From Deltaproteobacteria bacterium (GTDB lineage Bacteria; Bdellovibrionota; FAC87; UBA2466), in NCBI GenBank assembly GCA_016196825.1, contig JACPWY010000013.1, positions 1 to 64,000 on the forward strand: a stretch of DNA of 64,000 bases, given 5' to 3'. The translations under genes were made by a program, and so were the position numbers. Below are positions 33,301 through 42,499 of this stretch, one piece after another. Positions within the stretch are counted from its first letter, which is position 1. Each line of letters opens with the position of its first letter. The notes under the pieces are model-generated. The model was given only the letters and a program-made list of their open reading frames with translations. It did no database searches and was not told where the DNA came from.

Positions 33301-35057
33301 TCGAAGCGGAAACACATTCTACAGTCAGCTTGATCCGGCTGACCAAACGACTCGCGCCATCGCTCCAACAGCACCGCTGGGCGTTGGGTCTTGGTGTAAT
33401 TTTGATCTTGGTGACGACGGGGCTCGAGATTCTCCTCCCTCTATGGGTTGGGTATGGCGTGGACTTTGCTGTCCAGGGAAACCGGGCGGGGCTTGTTCGG
33501 GCCGCCCAAATGTTCCTCATCATCATCTGCTCGAAGGCGCTCCTAGATTCCATTCTGGCCTATACGATTCAATCGACGGGGCAGCGACTGATGCACGCGT
33601 TGAGGGGTCAGGTGTTTGAGCACATTGTGCGTTTGCCGGTGGCCTATTTTGACAAAAATCCGACGGGCCGCCTTCTGACCCGTGTGATGAATGACATTAA
33701 GTCGCTCGGTGAGCTTTTCACGGCCTCGCTCTCGGTGTTGATCCTTGATGTGGCCGTGATTCTTGCCACGATCGTTGCAATGTTGGGCCTCGATGTGCGC
33801 TTGGGAGGAGCGATCCTCATTACCTTTCCGATTGTGGGCTGGGTCGTTGTTCATTTCGGTGAGCTACTCAATGAAGGGTATCGAAAGGTGCGGCTTGAGC
33901 TCTCCAGAATGAATGCCTTTTTGGGAGAGAACATAGCCGCGATCGCAACTATTCAAAGACTGGGGGCCGAGAAGGAGAGAGACGAACGATTCGGTTCGAT
34001 AGTGAACCTGCACTTTGGTGCGTCGATGGAATCTCTGATGGTGTTTGCGAAGGTGCAGCCCTACGCCAACATTCTCAATGGTGTGGCGATGGCGACGTTG
34101 ATTGGTTTGGGAGGATACTGGGTCGTGCACGGAAGGATTACGCTGGGAGTTGTCGTGACGTTCCTGGGCTACATTCGAAATCTGTTCCAGCCCGTGCGTG
34201 ATCTCGTCGAAAAATATAATAATTTTCTCTCGGCCCGAGTTTCGGCAGAGAGGATTGGTGTGATTTTAGACGAACCCGGCGAGGACTATCGGACGGGGGG
34301 AGCGTCACGCGACCCAGCGGCGGAGGCGGTGAGCTTTAGAAATGTGACGTTTACCTATCCCTCTCGCCATGCTCCCGCGATTGACCGAATCAGTTTTTCG
34401 GTTGGGGCGGGGCAATCAGTTGCTGTCGTTGGGCCGACGGGCAGTGGGAAATCGACGCTGGTGCGGCTTATTCTCAAATTCTACGAACCGCAGGATGGGG
34501 AGATACTCTTTTGGGGACACCCGCTGAAGGACTGGAACCGCAATGACTTGAGATCGCTCGTCGGAGTTGTCCATCAGGAGGTGTATCTAGTTGAGGGGAC
34601 TCTGCGCGAGAATCTGTGCTTGGGCCAGCGGTTTGACGACGAATACCTATTGAAGTGCGCGCGCACCTGTCAGCTCTGGGAATTCGTGAAGGAGCGCGGC
34701 GGGCTTGAGATGAAGGTCTATGAGGGTGGCACCAATTTAAGCGTGGGAGAGCGCCAGCTTGTGGCCTTCACTCGGATCTTGGTGTTTAACCCCGAGGTGG
34801 TCGTGCTCGATGAGGCTACGGCGAGTCTCGACAGGCGGCTCGAGGGGCGCCTGATGAGTGCCGTCGCCGTCGTTTTGAAGGGGCGCACGTCGATTGTGGT
34901 GGCCCACAGGCTGAGCACGATTCAATCGTGTGATCACGTGCTGGTGATGGACCGTGGTCATCTGATTCAGGCCGGGACTTACCGAGAATTAGCCGCGCGG
35001 CCGGGCCTTTTTCAGGAGTACTTGCAGTTTCATTCAGCCGAGGAGGCGATGCCATGA
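33273..35057 (+). CDS. ABC exporter subunit 2 (canonical Walker B, altered signature)
   Basis: The 594-residue half-transporter has six membrane helices and an ATPase domain with Walker A GPTGSGKST near residue 386, Walker B VVLDEATASLD with the catalytic Glu, and H-loop VVAHRLST. Its signature motif reads LSVGERQ instead of LSGGQ. Subunit 1 has a normal signature but a degenerate Walker B, so the pair would have one active and one inactive ATP site. The ATG at 33273 overlaps subunit 1 by 28 bp; GTG at 33297, overlapping by 4 bp, is an alternative start. The stop overlaps the next ATG. Confidence 0.9.
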   Translation: MGGDGSDSVIEAETHSTVSLIRLTKRLAPSLQQHRWALGLGVILILVTTGLEILLPLWVGYGVDFAVQGNRAGLVRAAQMFLIIICSKALLDSILAYTIQSTGQRLMHALRGQVFEHIVRLPVAYFDKNPTGRLLTRVMNDIKSLGELFTASLSVLILDVAVILATIVAMLGLDVRLGGAILITFPIVGWVVVHFGELLNEGYRKVRLELSRMNAFLGENIAAIATIQRLGAEKERDERFGSIVNLHFGASMESLMVFAKVQPYANILNGVAMATLIGLGGYWVVHGRITLGVVVTFLGYIRNLFQPVRDLVEKYNNFLSARVSAERIGVILDEPGEDYRTGGASRDPAAEAVSFRNVTFTYPSRHAPAIDRISFSVGAGQSVAVVGPTGSGKSTLVRLILKFYEPQDGEILFWGHPLKDWNRNDLRSLVGVVHQEVYLVEGTLRENLCLGQRFDDEYLLKCARTCQLWEFVKERGGLEMKVYEGGTNLSVGERQLVAFTRILVFNPEVVVLDEATASLDRRLEGRLMSAVAVVLKGRTSIVVAHRLSTIQSCDHVLVMDRGHLIQAGTYRELAARPGLFQEYLQFHSAEEAMP

Positions 35058-36064
35058 GCAGCCATGTTTGGGGCGACGCCGCGACTCAGTTTTTCTTTTC
35101 GCTTTCGCCCGAGAAGATTCTCGAAGCTGTTGAGAGCGCGGGCTTTCAATGCACAGGGCGAATCCTCACACTCAACAGCATGGAAAATCGTGTCTATGAG
35201 GTGGAGATAGAGACGGAAGTGGCGAAAACGCCCTCCGATCGATTTCGCATAGTGAAGTTTTATCGTCCAGGCCGCTGGTCGGAGGCCCAGATTCTCGAGG
35301 AGCACGCATTTTTGCGAGAACTGGAGGCGAATGAGATCAGCGTTATCGCGCCTATTTTGTTTCCGGATGGAAAGACGATTTCGGGCATGCCGGAAAGCGG
35401 GATTCGGTTTTGTCTTTTTCCCAAAAGGGGAGGGCGATCGCCTGATGAGCTTCTCGACGACGATCTGCTGCAGGTCGGGCGGCTAATCGCCCGAATTCAC
35501 TCTGTCGGAAAGGAAAAGGCGGCGCGGCACCGGTTGAAGTTGAACCCGCAGACCTACGGTCTAGAGAATCTGAAATACTTGTGTGCTGCGGGTCATATTC
35601 CGGTCGACATTCGGCCTCGGTGGAAATCCACGGTGGAGGAGATCTGTGAAATAGCTGAAGGTTGGTTTGAGGGGGTGGGTATTCAGAGGATTCATGGAGA
35701 TTGCCATCTGGGTAACCTTCTGCGGAACACTTCGGGGTACTTCGCGATCGATTTCGATGATTTTGTGATGGGGCCTCCGGTTCAGGATCTATGGCTTTTG
35801 GTCCCAGGCACTTTTGCCGAGAATCGGGCGCAATGGGAGATCCTGCTCGAGGGTTATGAGCAGATGGGGGTTTTCGATCGGAAGACGACCCGACTGATTG
35901 AACCATTGAGGGCGCTTCGTTATGTGCATTTTTGCGCCTGGATTGCGAAGCGCTGGGAAGATCCGGCGTTTCCCAAATACTTTCCGGCCTTCGGGACCCC
36001 CGGTTTTTGGAATGAGAAACTCATCGATCTGATGGAGCAGCTGGAGAGGATCAAGGGTGAATAG
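35054..36064 (+). CDS. srkA: Stress-response kinase A-like protein (YihE family)
   Basis: The 336-residue protein has the aminoglycoside-phosphotransferase/kinase fold of YihE: NRVYEVEIE with a downstream VKFYRPGRW, FCLFPKRGGR, then catalytic RIHGDCHLGNLL near residue 214 and the metal-binding IDFDDFVMGPPVQDLW. SrkA phosphorylates Ser/Thr and protects against stress-induced death in E. coli. It overlaps the upstream ABC gene by ATGA and the downstream nitroreductase by 8 bp, so the four genes form one operon. Confidence 0.9.
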   Translation: MSSHVWGDAATQFFFSLSPEKILEAVESAGFQCTGRILTLNSMENRVYEVEIETEVAKTPSDRFRIVKFYRPGRWSEAQILEEHAFLRELEANEISVIAPILFPDGKTISGMPESGIRFCLFPKRGGRSPDELLDDDLLQVGRLIARIHSVGKEKAARHRLKLNPQTYGLENLKYLCAAGHIPVDIRPRWKSTVEEICEIAEGWFEGVGIQRIHGDCHLGNLLRNTSGYFAIDFDDFVMGPPVQDLWLLVPGTFAENRAQWEILLEGYEQMGVFDRKTTRLIEPLRALRYVHFCAWIAKRWEDPAFPKYFPAFGTPGFWNEKLIDLMEQLERIKGE

Positions 36065-36839
36065 CACCATTCGCGTTTTAAAGGGCCACCGGTCCATTCG
36101 TCGATACAAAAGAAAAGCGATTGCGGTGCGGGTCCTCGATGAGGTCATTGAATGTGGTCTGCGGGCGTCGAGCTCGGGAAACCTTAACACGTGGTCGGTT
36201 GTGGTCACGACAAAGAAGGATCTGAAAAAGCGGCTTTACCACCTCCACAAGGAACAGGAGATGGTGCTTGAGGCGCCGGTGGTCTTGACGGTCTGCGCCG
36301 ATTTTCGGCGTACTCGACGTTGGATCAAATTGAGAAAGGCGCGAGACGCCTTCGACGATTTCACAAGTTTCATGGTCGCCGCGGTTGATGCGACACTAGC
36401 AGCGCAAAATATGACCATTGCCGCGGAAAGCTTGGGGCTAGGGGTCTGTTATATGGGAACGACTCTGTGGAGCGCGCCGGGGATCTCAAAGCTTTTGCGC
36501 CTTCCTGACAACGTCGTCCCCATCACGTCTCTTGTGGTCGGTTATCCAGCGGAAAACCCTGCAGTGAGGGGACGTTTGCCGCGCGATTTTTTGGTGCACC
36601 GGGAACGCTATCAGGAACTGGCTGACAGAGCGCTTTTGAAGAGTTTTGGAGAGCGCGAAGAATCCGGCTGGGAGCGATACCGTTCGATGCCCACTGTGCT
36701 CAGGGAAATTGAGAGGCGAGGCATCAAGAGCCTGGCCGAGTACTACACGTCTGACGCAAAGTACCCCAAGAGCCTGCATCGACGGACGTCCAGGGAGTAC
36801 CTGGCGCTTCTCAAACGCAAGAAGTTTTGGAATCACTGA
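36057..36839 (+). CDS. Nitroreductase-family flavoprotein
   Basis: From GTG 36057 the 260-residue protein has the nitroreductase fold pattern: HRSIRRYKRKAI near the N-terminus (FMN phosphate contact), SSGNLNTWSVVV, and AAQNMTIAAESLGLGVCYMGTTLW in the second half. It resembles NfsA-type FMN reductases, which use NAD(P)H to reduce nitro compounds or flavins. The last 60 residues are basic and helical. It ends the operon begun by the ABC exporter. Confidence 0.85.
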   Translation: MNSTIRVLKGHRSIRRYKRKAIAVRVLDEVIECGLRASSSGNLNTWSVVVTTKKDLKKRLYHLHKEQEMVLEAPVVLTVCADFRRTRRWIKLRKARDAFDDFTSFMVAAVDATLAAQNMTIAAESLGLGVCYMGTTLWSAPGISKLLRLPDNVVPITSLVVGYPAENPAVRGRLPRDFLVHRERYQELADRALLKSFGEREESGWERYRSMPTVLREIERRGIKSLAEYYTSDAKYPKSLHRRTSREYLALLKRKKFWNH

Positions 36840-36872
36840 TCGGCCGCTCAAACCGTACATTCCCCCCCCCTT

Positions 36873-36896
36873 ACGGCAGGCTGGTCGCTCTGCCGT
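36873..36896. terminator. Possible weak terminator hairpin, next to a nine-C tract
   Basis: ACGGCAG (36873-36879) and CTGCCGT (36890-36896) form a 7-bp stem after the nitroreductase gene, but only TTGA follows, so termination would be weak. A run of nine C (36862-36870) lies just before it. The rest of the 132-bp gap before the kelch gene shows no gene. Confidence 0.35.
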
Positions 36897-36971
36897 TTGA
36901 CCTCAAGAAAAGCTCTTCTGCCGGCGATAAGAGGCTAGGAAACTCAAACATTTATAACGCATGGCAGAAAT

Positions 36972-38624
36972 ATGAGAACACTCATTCGCAACTTTGTTTT
37001 ATCGTCGCTTCTTGCACCGGTGCTTTTTATTCTTTCCTGCTTCGGTGGAGGAGGCGGGGACAATACTTCGACCGGTGATCCTGCGCCGACCCTGTCATCA
37101 GTCTCCCCATCGACTGGGAGCACCGCTGGAGGAACCACGATCACTTTGACAGGGACTGGCATCCTCAGTGGGGCAACGGTGACAGTTGGTGGCTCGACTT
37201 GCACATCGCCAAGTGTGGCGTCTGCGACGTCGATGACCTGTGTGACTCCATCGGGCTCAGCGGGGACGGCGAGCATCGTTGTGACAAATACTGATGCTCA
37301 GACGGGTACGTTGAGTAGCAGCTTTACCTATGCCACCCCTCCCACCGTCTCCTCGATCTATCCGAGCAAAGCCGGAACTACGGGTGGAATCACCGTTACG
37401 ATCACAGGCACAGGGTTCAGTGGTTCCACCGCGACCGCTGGGGGCTCGACCTGCACGTCGCCCTCCGTGGTGAGTGCGACGTCGATGACCTGCGTGCTGC
37501 CGAGCCACGCTGCGGGTGCGGTCGACATTGTGGTGACCAATTCCAGTACGGTGTCGGGGACTCTGTCCTCGGGCCTCACTTATACGACGAGCAATGTATG
37601 GACGGCCACGACCAGCACGTCCGTGCCGACCGGGCGCTTTGGCCACACTGCAGTTTGGACAGGATCGAAGGTGGTCGTGTGGGGTGGGACCGATGGCACT
37701 AACATGTTGAGCAGCGGATCACGCTACGATCCCACCGCCGACAGCTGGTCCGCGACCTCGACGACCAGTGTGCCAACGACGCGCTATTACCATTCGGCGA
37801 TCTGGACCGGCAGCAAGATGGTTGTCTGGGGTGGCCAGGATGCCGGCGGAACCGGCTATTTGAATTCAGGTGGTCAATACGACCCTTCAGCGAATAGTTG
37901 GTCGGCCACCACAACAACCGGCGCGCCGACAGCGCGAAGGAACCACACCGCGATCTTCACCGGCTCCAAGATGATCGTGTGGGGCGGCCAACAGGGGGCG
38001 GGTACGGTCTACAACTCGGGGGGGTCCTATGATCCGAGCGGAGATAGCTGGACCGCACTGTCGACGACAAGTGCCCCGACGGCAAGGACCCTCCACACGG
38101 TTGTGTGGACCGGCGCAAAAATGATTGTGTGGGGCGGCGATGACAGCTCCAGCACCGCTTTGAGCACGGGCGGAGTATACGACGTGAGCGGCGACAGCTG
38201 GTCGGCATCCTCGACCTCGAGCCCCCCGACGGCACGCGATTATCACAGTGCCGTGTGGACCGGCTCGAAGATGCTCATCTGGGGCGGTGTGGGCGGCGGC
38301 GCCACCGGCTCGGCCTATGACTTAAGTGGCAATAGCTGGTCGGCGATCTCAACGACCTCGGCCCCCGCTACTCGCTATAACCACTCCGCCATCTGGACCG
38401 GTACCAAGATGCTCATTTGGGGCGGCACGAATGGCTCATCGAACCTCAACACCGGTGGAATCTATGACGCTTCCGGCAATTCCTGGTCGAGCATCACGAC
38501 GACGGGCGCTCCGACCGCCGCTCAAGGGGCCGCGTCGGTCTTCACCGACAATTACCTCTTCGTATGGGGCGGTGACGACGGAAGTGGAACCGGGATGAGC
38601 ACCGGAGGAGTCTACGTGCCCTAA
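36972..38624 (+). CDS. Lipoprotein with two TIG/IPT domains and a seven-repeat kelch-like propeller
   Basis: The 550-residue protein has a lipoprotein signal (MRTLIRNFV..LFILSC, Cys at about 23). Two IPT/TIG domains follow (about 38-115 and 117-205), each with SVSPS..GGTT and GGSTCTSPS segments. Seven repeats of about 48 residues then run to the end, each with a W, a PTxR, an H and a (V/I)WGG motif. Seven such repeats fit a closed kelch-type beta-propeller. The protein is probably on the cell surface or outer membrane and may bind glycans or proteins. A terminator follows. Confidence 0.85.
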   Translation: MRTLIRNFVLSSLLAPVLFILSCFGGGGGDNTSTGDPAPTLSSVSPSTGSTAGGTTITLTGTGILSGATVTVGGSTCTSPSVASATSMTCVTPSGSAGTASIVVTNTDAQTGTLSSSFTYATPPTVSSIYPSKAGTTGGITVTITGTGFSGSTATAGGSTCTSPSVVSATSMTCVLPSHAAGAVDIVVTNSSTVSGTLSSGLTYTTSNVWTATTSTSVPTGRFGHTAVWTGSKVVVWGGTDGTNMLSSGSRYDPTADSWSATSTTSVPTTRYYHSAIWTGSKMVVWGGQDAGGTGYLNSGGQYDPSANSWSATTTTGAPTARRNHTAIFTGSKMIVWGGQQGAGTVYNSGGSYDPSGDSWTALSTTSAPTARTLHTVVWTGAKMIVWGGDDSSSTALSTGGVYDVSGDSWSASSTSSPPTARDYHSAVWTGSKMLIWGGVGGGATGSAYDLSGNSWSAISTTSAPATRYNHSAIWTGTKMLIWGGTNGSSNLNTGGIYDASGNSWSSITTTGAPTAAQGAASVFTDNYLFVWGGDDGSGTGMSTGGVYVP

Positions 38625-38632
38625 TGAGCGGC

Positions 38633-38670
38633 GCCCGAAAAACGATGAGGCCGTTTTCGGGTGTGCTTTT
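38633..38670 (+). terminator. Rho-independent terminator of the TIG/kelch gene
   Basis: CCCGAAAAACG pairs with CGTTTTCGGG around a short loop, followed by a T-rich stretch (GTGTGCTTTT). Confidence 0.65.
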
Positions 38671-38705
38671 GGAGTGGCGAGCGTTTGGGCTCAGTTTCCG
38701 ATGAT

Positions 38706-38738
38706 AAAAAAAAGGCCCACCTTGGTGGCAGGCCTTGG
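38706..38738 (-). terminator. Rho-independent terminator of the Gly/Tyr-rich gene
   Basis: On the minus strand AAGGCCTGCCACC pairs with GGTGGGCCTT around a 2-nt loop and is followed by a run of T, 18 bp after the stop codon. Confidence 0.75.
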
Positions 38739-38755
38739 GAAGACTCTTTGAGGAA

Positions 38756-39373
38756 TTAGTAGCCCATGTACGGGGAGCCGCCGCCCATGCCATAGCCACC
38801 CATTCCGTACCCGCCCATGCCGTAACCGGAGTAGTAGGGGTTGTACCCACCCATGCCGTAGCCCGAGTAGGGGTTATTCCCGCCGATGCCATAGCCACCC
38901 GTTCCGTACCCACCCATGCCGTAACCGGAATAGTAGGGGTTGTACCCACCCATGCCGTAGCCCGAGTAGGCGTACGGGTTGTAACTACCGTAGTAGTACG
39001 GCGTGTAGGAATTCGAGTAGTTTGAGTAGTTGTATCCCGACGAATAGGGATTGTAGTAGCTCGAGTTGTAGTAGCCAGAATTCGAATTGGGGTAGCCGTA
39101 TCCACCCGCATAACCGGCGCCATATCCGGGAGGATTGCTATATCCATAACCTGGCGGATTGTAATATCCGACGCCGTATCCTGGGGCATTGCCATAACCA
39201 TAGCCGGGAGGATTGTAATAGCCGTATCCACCGCCATAGCCACCGTAGATCTCACTCGTTTTCGATGAGGGGGCAGCGACATACCGGGTCCGAGAGGCCG
39301 CTGAGTCCGAGCTGTGTGACTCGGCTAAAATAGGAAACGCAAATATTACGAGGGCAACGAACGTGCTTTTCAT
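38756..39373 (-). CDS. Secreted Gly/Tyr-rich repeat protein
   Basis: From ATG 39373, with a purine-rich GGAGAGAGA site upstream, this 205-residue protein has a signal peptide (MKSTFVALVIFAFPILA) and about 40 spacer residues. Nearly all of the rest is Gly, Tyr, Pro, Asn, Ser and Met, in repeats of GYGMGGYNPYYS and YYNPPGYGY type. It has almost no charged residues. Such composition is typical of disordered, adhesive or matrix proteins; no enzyme motif is present. A terminator follows. It faces the TIG/kelch lipoprotein gene convergently. Confidence 0.75.
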   Translation of the reverse strand: MKSTFVALVIFAFPILAESHSSDSAASRTRYVAAPSSKTSEIYGGYGGGYGYYNPPGYGYGNAPGYGVGYYNPPGYGYSNPPGYGAGYAGGYGYPNSNSGYYNSSYYNPYSSGYNYSNYSNSYTPYYYGSYNPYAYSGYGMGGYNPYYSGYGMGGYGTGGYGIGGNNPYSGYGMGGYNPYYSGYGMGGYGMGGYGMGGGSPYMGY

Positions 39374-39424
39374 AAAACTCTCTCTCCGTACCAAAGTGCA
39401 TGGAGCCGACGCCCCAAGAGCCAC

Positions 39425-40060
39425 AATTGCAGCTAGATTTCTTCAAAAGCAGGATTCGGGCCATCGCGGCTTGCCGGGATCGCGTGCGAGTGGAGTGTGT
39501 TCGGTGACAGTTCACGCAAGGCAGTTGTGAAGAATGTGAACAGGGGGGCGGCTCTATCTTTTAAAAGTTGGCGATCCAGCAATAGCGGTAGTTTGGGCGA
39601 TCGATGAGTGGCAGGGCTACGGACGGCGCGCGAGGTGAATTGGGGTGATTGCCGGGGAACTGGTTCGATAAGAATGCGAGCATCCTCTTCGGGGGTGGAG
39701 GTGGGGCGGGTACCCTAGGCGACGCTTCTTGCTGTCGCGCGAGAGAGGATCCACTCCATGTTTTGGTTGGGGATAGTCCGATCCGGTCCGGGATTAGGGC
39801 ACCTGTGGAAACGGCCTCGAACCTAGTGCTGGGCCCCACTAGTTCGTGAAGAGTTTTTTATTTGTGTTGACGGAATCCTGAGGTGATTCCGATCTATCGA
39901 CGGTAAGACTTTGGAATCAGACTATTTTTTGAAGTGCTATTTTCTCTCTTTTCAAGAACTATCAAATTTCTGGCGCCATCTTGCGATATCATTAGGCTTT
40001 TCTTCCCTTAAAATACGTCGTCAAAAACGTGGGTTAGAGTCCTCTCAATTGGGAGGCTCT
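39425..40060. other. 636-bp region without a recognised gene
   Basis: No ORF here looks real; the longest (66 codons at 39649-39849) has no motif or ribosome site. Small inverted repeats are visible, such as CTAGTG..CACTAG (39825-39844) and GGAATC..GATTCC (about 39876-39896). TTGACG near 39871 could be a -35 for the downstream HNH fragment but lacks a good -10. The region may be decayed mobile DNA. Confidence 0.4.
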
Positions 40061-40582
40061 ATGTTTGAAAGTATTTGCGATGAAGCTCTTTTGGTTGAAA
40101 CAAAGGCTGCGGTGCTTAAAGAAAAGACCCAGACCAGTTGCGTGCTCGACTATCTGGCCGAGGTGGATCGTCGCCGGCTCTGGCTCAAGGAAGGCTATGC
40201 TAGCCTTTATGATTTCTGCATCCGGTATCTTGGGTACTCCGAGGGGGAAACTCACCGGCGCATTCAGGCCTGTCGGCTGAGTCAAAAAGTAAACGAGGTG
40301 AAACCGCTTCTTGAGAACGGGACTCTGTCTTTGACCTCTCTCACCCTGCTTTCACCTGTTCTTGAGAAATCAAACGCCCAAGACCTTCTCCCCAAGGTCA
40401 TTAATAAACCTTCCCGGGAGGTGGCTGATATTTTGGCCAGGGAGTTTCCTGAAAAGATCCAAAAGAAAGAGATCCTGAAAATCGTCTTGGATGAGGAGCT
40501 TAAAGCACTTCTCGACCACGCAAAGAGGCTCGCATCGGAAAAGGATGGTAGTTGTGACAAATTTGCGCCGTCACCTGTGTGA
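40061..40582 (+). pseudogene. N-terminal part of a Bdellovibrio-type HNH endonuclease, truncated
   Basis: The ATG at 40061 follows GGGAGG. The 173 residues match the long helical N-terminal domain of a nuclease family common in Bdellovibrionota: LDYLAEVDRRRLWLKEGYASLYDFCIRYLGYSEGETHRRIQA, then LLENGTLSLTSLTLL. Full-length members go on to a linker and a C-terminal HNH zinc domain. Here the frame stops soon after DEELKALLDHAKRL and no HNH motif is seen in any frame of the next 230 bp. Without HNH it should lack nuclease activity. The gap that follows contains no other gene. Confidence 0.65.
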
Positions 40583-40818
40583 ATCTTAATCAGGGCGTTT
40601 GAGCCTAAGCTGTTGTGGGACAGTATGCGTATTCCAGATGAGTGCGTTCGGTTGGAATCTCAGGAAAAAGAATGTCTTTAGCAATGGCTCAGCAAATCTC
40701 GTCAGTTATCGGCGACCCCATTTTTGTGAGTCGGCTTCGGGCGACCAGATGGCACCCCTTTTGCTTAACTAGTTCCTGGTTGAGTGGGTGTATGCCCACC
40801 AATTTGAAGGAGTATTGT

Positions 40819-41241
40819 ATGCGGCGTTTTCTAGTTGTGTTCGCTTTGTTGACCCTGGGCGGCTGTGGCAGTTTTCAGGGTAGCTACAATGGCAGTGCCT
40901 CGATGTCGGGGACGATGTTCCCGCAGGCGCAAAACTACAGCGTTACGCTGCAGCTTGCACAGAGTGGTTCTACGGCGTCAGGGACGATGATCCTGAGCCC
41001 GCAGGCGAACAGCTCTCAGCCCGGTGCGGCCCCTCAGCAGCCTCTCACAGAGGGTTTTACGGGAACAGCGAGCGGGAACACGATTACAGTGAGCATCACC
41101 TCGCTCAGCACCAACGTGATCGGCGCCTGCCAGGCCCCGATGACCGGCACCTTGATTATGAACGGCAACCAGATGAGCGGAACCGTTGTCTGCAGCAACC
41201 CGAGCATGACCCAGACGATCACTCTCAATAAGATCAACTAA
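40819..41241 (+). CDS. Small lipoprotein, unknown
   Basis: The ATG at 40819 follows GAAGGAG. The signal ends with a lipobox (LLTLGGC, Cys at about 16), predicting lipid anchoring. The remaining roughly 125 residues are Gly/Ser/Thr/Asn-rich and beta-prone (repeated SGT and TxTVSITSL strands), suggesting a small beta-barrel or sandwich. The stop overlaps the convergent glycosyltransferase gene by 8 bp. Confidence 0.75.
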   Translation: MRRFLVVFALLTLGGCGSFQGSYNGSASMSGTMFPQAQNYSVTLQLAQSGSTASGTMILSPQANSSQPGAAPQQPLTEGFTGTASGNTITVSITSLSTNVIGACQAPMTGTLIMNGNQMSGTVVCSNPSMTQTITLNKIN

Positions 41242-42313
41242 CAGTTTCATTCTGAATTGAAGTTGAAGCGGAGACGCACCCTAGCGTCTCCATTCTTTTT
41301 GTGACCGCCTCTTTCACCAGCGAAAACGGAATCTCCGAACAAGGTCCATTCACTCGCACGTGAAGGGCTCCGGGCGGGCCTTGATAGAATCCGGTGTAGG
41401 GGTTGTGCCGCCGAAAATCCAGGAATGTGCCAAGAAGTATCACGGCTGGTGTTCGCATTGCGTGAGCGAGATGGGCTGGGCCGCTGTCCACTCCCACGAA
41501 GAATCGAGCCCGTCTGATCACCTCGGCCTGCTCCAAGATCGAAAGAGTTGAAAGGGAACGCGCGGACTTAGGAAGCACGGGCCGTTGGCCCACCTCCACG
41601 ACAGGGAGGGGGACCTCCCGGATGAGTTTCTCCCAATGAGAGGGTCGCCAATCCCGCTGGGTGTCCTCGGACCGGGTGTGAACCACCCAGAACGCATTCG
41701 GGAGGCGGAGCTTATCGACGCGCGCTTTGGTCTCCCGGGTGATGGAGATTTCCGGTGAGCGCGGCTCAAACGGGAGCCCGCCTGCGCGAGAAAACGCCCC
41801 GAGGAGCCCTCCAGGGAAATGATAGTAGTTGCGCATCGTGACCCTGGGGTCCCCATGCCTCTTGGAAAGAAGGCCTGGAAATCGTCGACAAGGGAAAAGA
41901 TTGGGGTGGAGATCGTAGATTTTCGTGAAGGGAAACAGCGTCGCGAGACTGCGCCACTCAGTGAAGGATTTCACTTCGATGAGACCGTCCAGCAGTGGGT
42001 GGTGCCTGAGCAGTTCGCTGTAGTGGGGCTCGAGGCACCAAAGGATGCATGCCTCCTTATGCCGATCGCGGATGAGCCGAATGAGCGGTTCACTGGACAC
42101 GAGATCCCCAAGGCGCTCGATGAGGGCGATGACGATGAGTGGACGGCCAGATTGCTTGAGTCTCCACAGACGGGGGAGATGGCGGGAGAGGCGAGCCGCG
42201 AGGCGTGCGGTCTGAAGGGGGCCCGCCGCGCGTGACAGCCTGCGGGCCTGCCAGAAAATATTCGAGAGGTTCACACCGTAAAAATACCATGGCTCTTGAA
42301 GCGATGCGCTCAT
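41234..42313 (-). CDS. Glycosyltransferase family 9 (heptosyltransferase-like)
   Basis: This protein of about 359 residues has the GT9 fold pattern: an N-terminal LIVIALIERLGDLVSSEPLIRLIR (the DxL-type acceptor loop), VVHTRSEDTQRDWRPSHWEKLI in the middle and the C-terminal nucleotide-sugar motif FFVGVDSGPAHLAHAMRTPAVILLG. GT9 enzymes add heptose to lipopolysaccharide core in the cytoplasm. An upstream GTG (42328) would add five residues. It may add another sugar; only the family is certain. Confidence 0.87.
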   Translation of the reverse strand: MSASLQEPWYFYGVNLSNIFWQARRLSRAAGPLQTARLAARLSRHLPRLWRLKQSGRPLIVIALIERLGDLVSSEPLIRLIRDRHKEACILWCLEPHYSELLRHHPLLDGLIEVKSFTEWRSLATLFPFTKIYDLHPNLFPCRRFPGLLSKRHGDPRVTMRNYYHFPGGLLGAFSRAGGLPFEPRSPEISITRETKARVDKLRLPNAFWVVHTRSEDTQRDWRPSHWEKLIREVPLPVVEVGQRPVLPKSARSLSTLSILEQAEVIRRARFFVGVDSGPAHLAHAMRTPAVILLGTFLDFRRHNPYTGFYQGPPGALHVRVNGPCSEIPFSLVKEAVTKRMETLGCVSASTSIQNETVS

Positions 42314-42499
42314 CTCACTCAGCTGCACGCGTCAAGTTTTTTTGTTGCCGAGAGTGGCACACGCGCATAAAAATGATTTCCAAGAACCGGCAAACCGCAA
42401 GGCACCGGATGTTGAGTGGCACTTCTTACCTGGGCAGCTTCACCGCCCTGATTCTTCGGCGCTCGCTAACAATCAAACTGTTGTGAAGGAGAAGTTGTT

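Noticed and set aside
37600..38600. Regular DNA repeats of about 144 bp, suggestive of a CRISPR or satellite array
   Set aside because: The period equals the 48-residue kelch repeat, the frame is open, and there are no spacer-like unique segments.
38780..39230. Short tandem DNA repeats on the plus strand
   Set aside because: They are codons of the Gly/Tyr-rich protein on the minus strand, not a noncoding array.
39649..39849. 66-codon ORF in the gap before the HNH fragment
   Set aside because: No ribosome site, motif or conserved-looking composition.
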